A stretch of 6,426 bases of DNA, taken from NCBI GenBank assembly GCA_031292465.1, contig JARLHB010000453.1, forward strand, positions 1-6,426, written 5' to 3'. This DNA is from Ignavibacteriaceae bacterium. GTDB lineage: Bacteria; Bacteroidota; Ignavibacteria; Ignavibacteriales; Ignavibacteriaceae. The notes below the pieces were generated by a model. The model saw nothing but the letters and a program-made list of their open reading frames with translations. It did not search any database and was not told the DNA's origin. Below, one piece after another: positions 1-5,061 of the stretch. The number at the start of each line of letters is the position of its first letter. The first letter of the stretch is position 1. The position numbers and the translations under genes are program-made.

Positions 1-483
1 GGTCATGTCTTTTTGAGAAACACAAGCGAGCCCTCCAAAATTAATTCCCGTAATTGATCCGCCGGAAACCAATGCCAGTCCGCCAATATTTACTCCGCTT
101 AACTGCTGTTTTGCTACGACGCCTGCAATACCTATTGCTATTCCTGTTGAAGAACCTACACACGGCATTGCGCCGATAGATATTCCGGACATCCTGAAAT
201 CTTCAAGTGTTTTTTCTTCACCTTTCCAGAAAGTAATATTTATACCTTTTACTTCTTTCACACCGCAGTCAACAATATTCAGCCTTATGCCGTTATGCCT
301 TGCAGAATTTCCAAAACAGATCCCATCATTATTATAACCGAGATTAAAAGAAGAATTAGCGCACTCATCATTCTCATAGTGGCTTAGAGAATCCGGTGGA
401 TTAACAGCAGCGCTGTCATTTTGTGCGTTTAAGAACGGATTAATTAAGAGGAGTAATAGTGCTGCTGTTAGCATTGATTTCAT
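1..483 (-). CDS. LA_2272-type surface-repeat secreted protein, N-terminal part (runs off the window)
   Basis: The frame is open for 161 codons from ATG 481-483 to the window edge, so the C-terminus is missing. Residues 1-20 form a signal peptide: a short basic start, a run of Leu/Ile, and an AxA-like NA|Q cleavage site near residue 20. A polar linker (21-60) follows. After it comes a region with the phrases NGIRLNIVDCG and VKGINITFWKGEE, then glycine-rich repeats of about 20 residues, such as SGVNIGGLALVSGG followed by ITGINFGGLACVS. This spacing of G-I/V-N-I/F-G-G-L-A is what I know from LA_2272-type surface-repeat proteins, predicted to be exported and beta-rich; no biochemical role is established. 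It lies 104 nt downstream of the DUF6249-like gene on the same strand with no convincing terminator between, so co-transcription is possible. The start has only a weak SD-like GGGAAA just upstream. Family assignment is fairly sure; function is unknown. Confidence 0.72.
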   Translation of the reverse strand, partial: MKSMLTAALLLLLINPFLNAQNDSAAVNPPDSLSHYENDECANSSFNLGYNNDGICFGNSARHNGIRLNIVDCGVKEVKGINITFWKGEEKTLEDFRMSGISIGAMPCVGSSTGIAIGIAGVVAKQQLSGVNIGGLALVSGGSITGINFGGLACVSQKDMT

Positions 484-587
484 AATTTGTTTCCCATTTT
501 AATTTATCATCAAAAGAATCGGAAACTGTCTGAAAAGTTTAAACGAATTTCTAATCTTTAATATGCTCTTCAGGCAGCCCCTGATAT

Positions 588-941
588 TTACTTGCTGTTT
601 TTTGCTTCTAACTTTTGGGCAATTACATTTGCCAATACAAACCCTATCCCTGTAAATGTAAAAAGCGCAAAAGGTATCCAATAGTCTTTATAAGTATAAT
701 CTTCCAGTGCCATGCCTATTCCCAGGCCGATTCCGAATGCAATGGCTATGATACCTATCTTCATTAATGCATAAGGCGACTTTTTGTTTTCAAAGAATTC
801 TTTAATTGATTGGGCGTCAAGGCCTTTTTCAATCAGCATTTGCCTTTCTCTGTATCTAAAATAATGAGCCGAAACCATTACCATTCCTACTACTAAAAAT
901 AATACGATTGGTACAAATACTCCAATTACTGCGGGTTCCAT
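588..941 (-). CDS. DUF6249-like small inner-membrane protein
   Basis: This 117-residue protein has three predicted membrane helices, at about residues 5-27, 58-80 and 87-109. Between the first two is a charged cytoplasmic-looking segment with the phrase YRERQMLIEKGLD (about 30-42). A helix followed by R-x-R-Q-x-x-L-I-E-K-G-L/M-D is typical of small proteins labelled DUF6249, which have no known function. The start is well set: GAAAGGAG at 949-956 lies 7 nt upstream of the ATG. A promoter-like element matching the one before the ECF sigma gene lies upstream at 1052-1083 and would give a leader of roughly 105 nt. That arrangement makes this gene a candidate target of the neighbouring sigma factor. 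Such proteins often sit beside ECF sigma genes in my recollection, but I cannot verify this here. The gene is sure; the family name is likely. Confidence 0.85.
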   Translation of the reverse strand: MEPAVIGVFVPIVLFLVVGMVMVSAHYFRYRERQMLIEKGLDAQSIKEFFENKKSPYALMKIGIIAIAFGIGLGIGMALEDYTYKDYWIPFALFTFTGIGFVLANVIAQKLEAKNSK

Positions 942-948
942 ATTAATT

Positions 949-956
949 CTCCTTTC
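949..956 (-). promoter_or_regulatory. Strong ribosome binding site of the DUF6249-like gene
   Basis: The minus strand reads GAAAGGAG, 7 nt before the ATG at 939-941. It is among the best SD matches in the window and fixes that start. A 6-bp hairpin-forming sequence (955-969) directly abuts and slightly overlaps it. Confidence 0.8.
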
Positions 957-969
957 AGATTATATCTGA
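955..969. repeat. Inverted repeat next to the DUF6249-like gene's ribosome binding site
   Basis: TCAGAT and ATCTGA form perfect 6-bp arms around a 3-nt spacer. In the leftward transcript this would be a short stem just 5' of, and sharing two bases with, the SD. It is AT-rich and weak. It could affect translation, could be a protein site, or could be chance. Confidence 0.4.
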
Positions 970-1027
970 TCGTTATGACTAAACTTTCTTATCAAAGGTA
1001 ACAAGTTCATGTTTTCTTATTCCGGCA

Positions 1028-1042
1028 ACAAGAATTTCTTGT
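1028..1042. repeat. 15-bp palindrome in the divergent intergenic region
   Basis: ACAAGAATTTCTTGT is a perfect 7+1+7 palindrome. It lies just downstream of the predicted leftward ECF-type promoter, near or inside the first bases of the leader. That placement suits an operator or a 5' hairpin, but no protein is known to bind it. A related AACAAG sequence occurs about 20 bp further left. Confidence 0.45.
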
Positions 1043-1051
1043 CTCTAATTC

Positions 1052-1083
1052 TTAAGACAAAGATATTTGAAAATAGGTTACAG
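1052..1083 (-). promoter_or_regulatory. Predicted ECF-type promoter reading toward the DUF6249-like gene
   Basis: The minus strand reads CTGTAACC (1076-1083), then 17 nt (1059-1075), then GTCTTAA (1052-1058). The same two blocks with the same spacing face the other way in front of the ECF sigma gene. The layout TGTAAC-N17-xGTC resembles ECF promoters such as the TGTAAC-N17-CGwC type known for Bacillus sigma X. Transcription would begin near 1046-1050 and leave a leader of about 105 nt. The shared pattern is directly visible; promoter activity is inferred. Confidence 0.6.
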
Positions 1084-1111
1084 TAGAAATAAGCGATTGC
1101 ATTTAGTTTTG

Positions 1112-1157
1112 TTAGTCTATATCTTAAATTATTAGAAAATTATATAAAATAGACTAA
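1112..1157. repeat. Inverted repeat between the divergent promoters
   Basis: TTAGTCTAT (1112-1120) and ATAGACTAA (1149-1157) are perfect 9-bp arms around a 28-bp, very AT-rich spacer. They lie between the two outward-facing -35-like blocks at 1076-1083 and 1175-1182. The position suits a paired operator or activator site for both promoters. The arms contain AGTCTA, similar to an ECF -10 block, but no TGTAAC lies at the right distance to make another promoter. Confidence 0.45.
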
Positions 1158-1174
1158 TCCTGAGTTAAAAAATT

Positions 1175-1206
1175 CTGTAACCTTTTAGCAGTCAAGGGAG
1201 TCTTAA
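1175..1206 (+). promoter_or_regulatory. Predicted ECF-type autoregulatory promoter of the sigma gene
   Basis: CTGTAACC (1175-1182) is followed by 17 nt and GTCTTAA (1200-1206), identical in sequence and spacing to the divergent copy at 1052-1083. ECF sigma genes commonly drive themselves from such promoters. A start about 6-9 nt past the -10 block falls near 1209-1213, only 2-6 nt before the ATG at 1215. The mRNA would then be nearly leaderless, and the AAGGGAG at 1194-1200 would lie outside it. Activity is inferred. Confidence 0.6.
1194..1200 (+). promoter_or_regulatory. Possible ribosome binding site of the sigma gene, oddly far from the ATG
   Basis: AAGGGAG is a good SD match but ends 14 nt before ATG 1215, longer than usual, and no nearer start codon exists in frame. 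It shares its last G with the predicted -10 block, so only transcripts begun further upstream could carry it. The 6-bp inverted repeat at 1201-1215 fills the gap and, if folded, would change the effective distance to the start. Confidence 0.45.
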
Positions 1207-1215
1207 TATTTAAGA
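1201..1215 (+). repeat. Inverted repeat abutting the sigma start codon
   Basis: TCTTAA-TAT-TTAAGA is a perfect 6-bp inverted repeat that includes most of the predicted -10 block and the A of the ATG. A hairpin here would be weak, being all A/T except one G-C pair. A protein-binding role at the promoter is equally possible, as is chance. Confidence 0.35.
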
Positions 1216-1781
1216 TGAAAAACCTTACTGATTTAGAAATAATCGAGTCTGTAAAAAAAGGCAATCAATCGGATTATGCAATTCTTATTGACAGATACAA
1301 GAATAAAGCATTTTCATTGCTTGTAAGAATGCTGAAGAATGAAATGGAAGCGGAAGAGGTGCTTCAGGATTGTTTTTTGAAAGCCTTTAAATCATTAGAC
1401 AATTTCAGGCAGGAATCTAAATTTTCTACCTGGTTTTACAGGATTGTATATAATACAGCCTTAACAAGGCTGTCTGCCAAGAAAAGGAAAATTGAGGTTG
1501 AAATGTCCTCAATTGATGATCATCTGGAAATAAGAAGCGATTATGATTTCAGAGGTACTGAGCAAAAAGATTCTTCAAAGTTTTTACATAAATTAATAGA
1601 TGAACTTCCGTTGAAATACGCTTCTGTTATCAGTATGTATTATCTTGATAATATGAGTTGCGAAGAAATAAGCGAGGCAATGGAAACTTCCGTTGCAAAT
1701 ATTAAGGTTATGCTGCATCGTTCCAGGAATGCCTTAAGAGACCAGCTTATAAAAAATAATTACGCTGAGGAATTATTATGA
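1215..1781 (+). CDS. ECF-family RNA polymerase sigma factor (sigma-E/RpoE-like)
   Basis: This 188-residue protein has the two-domain ECF layout. Sigma region 2 (about 20-90) includes LLVRMLKNEMEAEEVLQDCFLKAF, the core-binding helix, and FSTWFYRIVYNTALTRL, the -10-reading part. Sigma region 4 (about 122-177) includes LPLKYASVISMYYLDNMSCEEISEAMETSVANIK in two stretches, with the -35-reading helix-turn-helix at about 147-175 ending in the usual LHRSRNALR. There is no C-terminal extension. It would direct RNA polymerase to a small regulon after release from its anti-sigma factor. The next gene, overlapping by 4 nt (ATGA), is that likely partner. ATG 1215 is the only in-frame start between the upstream stop and residue 39, so the start is sure despite the distant SD. 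An ECF-like promoter directly upstream suggests autoregulation. The family is certain; the ECF subgroup is not assigned. Confidence 0.95.
   Translation: MKNLTDLEIIESVKKGNQSDYAILIDRYKNKAFSLLVRMLKNEMEAEEVLQDCFLKAFKSLDNFRQESKFSTWFYRIVYNTALTRLSAKKRKIEVEMSSIDDHLEIRSDYDFRGTEQKDSSKFLHKLIDELPLKYASVISMYYLDNMSCEEISEAMETSVANIKVMLHRSRNALRDQLIKNNYAEELL
1767..1771 (+). promoter_or_regulatory. Ribosome binding site of the anti-sigma gene, inside the sigma gene
   Basis: GAGGA lies 6 nt before ATG 1778 within the last codons of the sigma gene. Together with the ATGA overlap it supports coupled translation, which keeps sigma and anti-sigma amounts in step. Confidence 0.6.
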
Positions 1782-2305
1782 TTGAGCTTAATGATGAAAT
1801 ATTAAATAAATATTTAGACGGCGAACTTAACGGAACCGAACTAAATGAAATCCGGGAACGGCTTAAAAATTCCGAACATGACAGGCTGAGACTGGCAATG
1901 CTTCAGAAAGTACACAGTGAGCTTGGCCGGCTTGAAGCTTTTAAACTGCCTGACGATTTTACATCTTTAGTTATGTCCAAAGTGCAAAAAGAAGCTAAAT
2001 ATGCTCAGAAGGATAGATTTTTTGTATTCTCTGTTTTTTCTGTATTCTTTATTATAATCGCAGGGATTATAGGTTATTTGCTTGTCTTAAGCATTCATAG
2101 CACGGGCGGCAGCACACAGGATGTTCAGAATTTCAATAATTATGTAAATTTTGTTACGGTACTTTCAGGTTCAATAAAAGAATTAATGACGCCGAAGAAT
2201 ATTTCGGTTATCGGTTCCATCCTTTCCTTTGGTGTTATAATCAGCGGGTATTTATTCTTTGAAAACCAGCGGCAATCCAGGAGAAATTTAAGCAAACTCC
2301 GCTGA
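1778..2305 (+). CDS. Probable membrane-bound anti-sigma factor of the ECF pair
   Basis: This 175-residue protein begins with a soluble charged helical domain (about 1-78) containing ILNKYLDGELN and ELNEIRERLKNSEHDRLRL, the form of anti-sigma domains of the zf-HC2/RseA kind. It has no cysteine, so the HxxxCxxC zinc site of ZAS anti-sigmas is absent. Two membrane helices follow, at about 81-105 and 142-162, and a basic tail (163-175). The positive-inside rule predicts both ends in the cytoplasm with a loop of about 36 residues outside. That differs from the usual single-helix anti-sigma with a large outer sensor domain, so any signal probably acts on the short loop or within the membrane. It starts in a 4-nt overlap with the sigma gene and is the last gene before a terminator. 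The role rests mainly on position and N-terminal form; no named family is certain. Confidence 0.8.
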   Translation: MIELNDEILNKYLDGELNGTELNEIRERLKNSEHDRLRLAMLQKVHSELGRLEAFKLPDDFTSLVMSKVQKEAKYAQKDRFFVFSVFSVFFIIIAGIIGYLLVLSIHSTGGSTQDVQNFNNYVNFVTVLSGSIKELMTPKNISVIGSILSFGVIISGYLFFENQRQSRRNLSKLR

Positions 2306-2337
2306 TTGATTTCGCACATCCTATTATAAATATTTAT

Positions 2338-2369
2338 AACGGTTATCATTTGATAACCGTTTTTGTTTT
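2338..2369 (+). terminator. Intrinsic terminator of the sigma/anti-sigma operon
   Basis: AACGGTTATCA and TGATAACCGTT are perfect 11-nt arms around TT; in RNA the loop would open to 4 nt or more. They run into a TTTTTGTTTT tract. It starts 33 nt after the anti-sigma stop and separates this operon from era. A separate AT-only palindrome (TTATAAATATTTATAA, 2324-2339) overlaps its left edge and is probably incidental. Confidence 0.9.
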
Positions 2370-2399
2370 AAATTGTACATAAGATAAATATTTTTTTGC

Positions 2400-2428
2400 A
2401 GGATTAACCCCGATGTCACTCTAATCCT
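2400..2428 (+). other. Possible stem-loop in the era leader
   Basis: AGGATTA (2400-2406) and TAATCCT (2422-2428) are perfect 7-bp arms around a 15-nt loop, ending 28 nt before the era ATG. It could be a leader structure or operator. It is not a good terminator, because the stem is AT-rich, the loop is large and only five T follow. No clear promoter for era was recognised in 2370-2456. Confidence 0.3.
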
Positions 2429-2456
2429 TCATTTTTAAACTAAGAATTATATAAAC

Positions 2457-3368
2457 ATGGCAAATACAAAAGCAGGATACGCAACTATAATAGGAAAGCC
2501 GAATACAGGCAAATCAACTTTAATGAATGCTTTACTCGGACAGAAAATTTCCATAACAACTCCAAAGCCCCAGACCACGAGGAAGAGAATACTCGGCATA
2601 CTTTCCGATGAAAACTACCAGATAGTATTTTTAGATACGCCCGGCATACTGGACCCTGCATATTTGCTTCAGGAGAAGATGGTTGATGAAATAGACTTAT
2701 CGGTTCATGATGCCGATATAATCATTTTAATGGTGGATATTCAATCCGACCCAGAGGGTGATATTACATTGAAAGATGAATTAGTAGCTAAAATGCTGGA
2801 GCAAAATAAACGCCCGAAAATACTTGTGCTTAATAAAGCCGATCTTTCTACACAGGAACATATGCAGAGCGTAATTAATAAATTTGAAGAGAGCAAAAAC
2901 TTTTACGCTATTGTACCTGTATCCGCTTCGCTTGGGTATAACATTACTTCTGTGCTCAATGCTATTATTGAAAACCTCCCGGAAGGGCCTAAGTTATATC
3001 CAGATGATATTGTGTCTGACGAAAACGAAAGATTCTTTGTAAGCGAAATAATCAGGGAAAAGATATTTGAGCTTTACATGGAAGAAGTTCCATATAGCTG
3101 CGAGGTGCTGATTCCTGATTTTAAGGAAAAAGAAGGCCATAAGGATTTTATTCAGGCTGAAGTTGTAGTTGAAAAGGAAAGTCAAAAAGGCATTCTAATA
3201 GGCAAACAGGGGGCTGCAATAAAAAAGCTAGGACAAATTTCGCGTAAATCGATAGAAGAATTTTTAGGGCGCGAGGTTTACCTGGATTTAAGAGTTAAAG
3301 TAAGAAGTAAATGGAGATCAGATGAAAAAATGCTTAAATCTTTCGGGTATATAAGAGATAAGGAATAA
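2457..3368 (+). CDS. era: GTPase Era, ribosome 30S maturation factor
   Basis: Era binds the 3' end of 16S rRNA and assists assembly of the small ribosomal subunit in the cytoplasm, cycling with GTP. The 303 residues match the usual length. The G domain shows G1 GKPNTGKS (13-20), the Era-type switch TTPKPQTTR (34-42), G3 DTPG (60-63), G4 NKAD (126-129) and G5 SAS (156-158). The C-terminal KH RNA-binding domain (about 200-295) has the GILIGKQG loop (245-252), then ISRKSIEEFLGREVYLDL and KVRSKWRSDEKMLKSFGY. All key residues are present. No SD precedes the ATG, but MANTKAGYATIIG leads straight into the G domain, so the start is sound. It heads a tightly packed rightward block; the next gene begins 18 nt after its stop. 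Identification is secure. Confidence 0.98.
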   Translation: MANTKAGYATIIGKPNTGKSTLMNALLGQKISITTPKPQTTRKRILGILSDENYQIVFLDTPGILDPAYLLQEKMVDEIDLSVHDADIIILMVDIQSDPEGDITLKDELVAKMLEQNKRPKILVLNKADLSTQEHMQSVINKFEESKNFYAIVPVSASLGYNITSVLNAIIENLPEGPKLYPDDIVSDENERFFVSEIIREKIFELYMEEVPYSCEVLIPDFKEKEGHKDFIQAEVVVEKESQKGILIGKQGAAIKKLGQISRKSIEEFLGREVYLDLRVKVRSKWRSDEKMLKSFGYIRDKE

Positions 3369-3386
3369 ATAAAAGAACCCGGCCTA

Positions 3387-4298
3387 ATGAAAAAATATTC
3401 CGCTGAATCCATACTTATTTTCGTAACATTAATCTGGGGAGCGACATTTGCAATTATAAAGCTTGCGCTTGTAAATGTATCTCCGCTGGTTTTTATTACA
3501 ATCAGATTTTCTTTTGCCACTATATTGCTGCTGCCTTTCTTTTTTAAGAAGGCTAAAAATATTTCACGTATTGCAGTACTAAGCGGACTGCTTTTAGGAG
3601 TAATGTACTTCCTCGGTTTTTCTACACAAACAATTGGTTTAAAATACACTACTGCAACTAAGTCAGGATTTATTACCGGAACATTTATACTTTTTACCCC
3701 GATTTTTCAGTATCTCTTTGAAAAGAAAGTACCTGGAAAAGGGAATTTAATAGGTATATCATTTGTACTTACCGGTTTGATAATGCTGTCAAGCCAGGGG
3801 AATTCAATTCTTGATATTTTTACTGAAATAGGAAGCGGCTTTAATATAGGTGATTTTTTTACGCTTCTATGCGCTGTCTTTTACGCTATGTATCTTGTTT
3901 ATTTAGACATTATAAGCAAGAAGTATGACTATATGCTGCTTGTCTTTTTGCAAATAAGCGTTACAGCAGTTCTGGGAATTATTGCTGCTATCACCCTTCA
4001 CCTGACAGGTTTGGAAAATATTAAATTTATTTTCGGCGGCAATCTGGTTTTTGCTTTCTTATATACATCAATTTTAGCAACAGTATTAGCCACTACTCTT
4101 CAAACTAAATATCAAAAAGTTATTACTCCCACCAAGGCAGGCATTATTTTTTCTTTTGAACCTATTTTTTCTGCGGTAATTGCTTATTATTTTATAAATG
4201 AAAAAGTTTCCCGCTTTAGCTTAATTGGCGGGATACTTATATTTACAGGATTATTAGTTACCGAATTATTTGATAAACTGATTAAAAACAATGAGTGA
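3387..4298 (+). CDS. EamA/DMT-superfamily permease
   Basis: This 303-residue inner-membrane protein has about ten predicted helices in two EamA repeats, at roughly 8-135 and 155-293. The first repeat shows the TLIWGATFAIIKLAL signature, with an aromatic-Gly pair in helix 1. The second ends with SFEPIFSAVIAYYFINEKVS, the conserved E-P motif before the last helices. Members of the drug/metabolite transporter group export or take up amino acids, nucleotides or other small metabolites; substrate cannot be read from this sequence. It lies 18 nt after era and overlaps the acylphosphatase start by 8 nt, so it is co-transcribed. The SD is weak. The family is sure; the substrate is unknown. Confidence 0.92.
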   Translation: MKKYSAESILIFVTLIWGATFAIIKLALVNVSPLVFITIRFSFATILLLPFFFKKAKNISRIAVLSGLLLGVMYFLGFSTQTIGLKYTTATKSGFITGTFILFTPIFQYLFEKKVPGKGNLIGISFVLTGLIMLSSQGNSILDIFTEIGSGFNIGDFFTLLCAVFYAMYLVYLDIISKKYDYMLLVFLQISVTAVLGIIAAITLHLTGLENIKFIFGGNLVFAFLYTSILATVLATTLQTKYQKVITPTKAGIIFSFEPIFSAVIAYYFINEKVSRFSLIGGILIFTGLLVTELFDKLIKNNE

Positions 4299-4575
4299 TA
4301 ACCTTACACGGGCAGAAATACTTGCAAGCGGACACGTACAGGGTGTTGGCTTCAGATATTTTGTCCTTAGAGAGGCCCGAAAACTTGGCTTGTGCGGTTA
4401 TGTAGAAAATTTAAATTCCGGCGATGTACTTACTGTTGTTGAAGGCAATAAGACGGTGATTGAAGAACTTTTCATAGAGATTAAGACCGGGCATACTTAT
4501 GCTTATATAGATAAATGTACAATTGTATGGCACGAATACATGAATGAGTTTAATAATTTTGAGGTGAGATTTTGA
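4291..4575 (+). CDS. acyP: Acylphosphatase
   Basis: Acylphosphatases hydrolyse carboxyl-phosphate bonds such as those in acetyl phosphate or 1,3-bisphosphoglycerate; the in vivo role in bacteria is unclear. The 94 residues match the family. The phosphate-binding loop and catalytic arginine lie in GHVQGVGFRYFV (14-25, R22), and the catalytic asparagine is N40 in CGYVENLNSGDV. The C-terminal NNFEVRF is the expected last strand. The more usual GWVRN has become GYVEN, leaving the catalytic Asn intact. Its ATG lies 8 nt inside the upstream permease gene, and its TGA overlaps the ispF start by 4 nt, so translation is probably coupled on both sides. Identification is secure. Confidence 0.95.
   Translation: MSDNLTRAEILASGHVQGVGFRYFVLREARKLGLCGYVENLNSGDVLTVVEGNKTVIEELFIEIKTGHTYAYIDKCTIVWHEYMNEFNNFEVRF
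4561..4567 (+). promoter_or_regulatory. Ribosome binding site that selects the TTG start of ispF
   Basis: GAGGTGA is a 7-base match to the usual anti-SD and lies 4 nt before TTG 4572. It sits within the last codons of the acylphosphatase gene, and it is what makes the rare TTG credible as the start. Confidence 0.75.
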
Positions 4576-5060
4576 GCGCTGAATATAGAACAGGGATTGG
4601 GTTTGACGTTCATGCTTTTACAGAGGACAGAAAATTAATAATTGGGGGAGTGGAAATTCCTTATACAAAAGGGCTGCTTGGCCATTCGGATGCCGATGTG
4701 CTGATTCATGCAATATGCGATGCATTGCTTGGCGCATTAGCTTTAGGAGATATTGGCCTTCATTTTCCGGATAATGACCCCAAATTTAAAAATGCCGATA
4801 GCAGGGTTCTGCTTAAAAATGTTTATGAGCTGATAAAGAAAGAAGGATATACGCTGGGAAATGTTGATGCTGTAATTGCTATGCAGAAGCCCAAAATTCT
4901 GCCTTATGTTCAGGAGATGCGGAAAAATATTTCGGAAGATTTAAGTTCGGAAATAAACAAGGTATCAATAAAAGCAACAACTACGGAAAAGCTTGGATTT
5001 GTCGGAAGGGAAGAGGGAGCCTCTGCTTTTGCAACCGTACTTATAGTTAAAAATAAATAA
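4572..5060 (+). CDS. ispF: 2-C-methyl-D-erythritol 2,4-cyclodiphosphate synthase (TTG start)
   Basis: IspF converts CDP-ME 2-phosphate to the cyclodiphosphate MEcPP with loss of CMP, the fifth step of the MEP isoprenoid pathway, as a cytoplasmic homotrimer. The 162 residues match the family. The zinc ligands are visible: D12 and H14 in GFDVHAF, and H46 in LIHAICDALLG. GHSDAD (37-42) and DIGLHFPDNDP (60-70) build the active site, and KATTTEKLGFVGREEG (134-149) is the conserved C-terminal nucleotide-binding motif. The start is TTG, overlapping the previous stop as TTGA; a strong SD at 4561-4567 and the normal N-terminal MSAEYRTGIGFDVH support it. IspD is not next to it here. The next gene begins 1 nt after its stop. 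Confidence 0.97.
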   Translation: MSAEYRTGIGFDVHAFTEDRKLIIGGVEIPYTKGLLGHSDADVLIHAICDALLGALALGDIGLHFPDNDPKFKNADSRVLLKNVYELIKKEGYTLGNVDAVIAMQKPKILPYVQEMRKNISEDLSSEINKVSIKATTTEKLGFVGREEGASAFATVLIVKNK

Positions 5061-5061
5061 C

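Noticed and set aside
484..587. Possible terminator between the two leftward genes
   Set aside because: Only a 4-bp stem (CAGG/CCTG, about 570-583) and a weak AAACT/AGTTT pair are present, neither followed by a clear T-tract on the minus strand.
499..681. 60-codon minus-strand open frame overlapping the end of the DUF6249-like gene
   Set aside because: It overlaps 588-941 in another frame, has Cys/Lys/Arg-rich low-complexity content, and has no SD or family resemblance.
1009..1086. Short plus-strand open frame of about 25 codons in the divergent intergenic region
   Set aside because: It has no SD, no recognisable motif, and runs through the predicted leftward promoter.
1104..1111. TAGTTTTG, matching the Bacteroidota-type -7 consensus TAnnTTTG
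   Set aside because: No TTG -33 block lies at the required distance, so it is too weak to list as a promoter, though it could supply a distal sigma transcript.
2324..2339. Perfect 16-bp palindrome TTATAAATATTTATAA
   Set aside because: It is purely A/T in an AT-rich gap and overlaps the terminator, so chance is the simplest explanation.
2140..2349. Minus-strand open frame antisense to the anti-sigma gene
   Set aside because: Its start lies inside the terminator hairpin and it is a shadow of the helical coding sequence opposite.
2994..3185. Minus-strand open frame of 63 codons antisense to era
   Set aside because: It lies wholly within era, whose KH domain is clearly coding on the other strand.
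3278..3649. Minus-strand open frame of 123 codons across the era/permease junction
   Set aside because: It is antisense to two well-identified genes, has no SD or family motif, and has a composition expected of a shadow frame.
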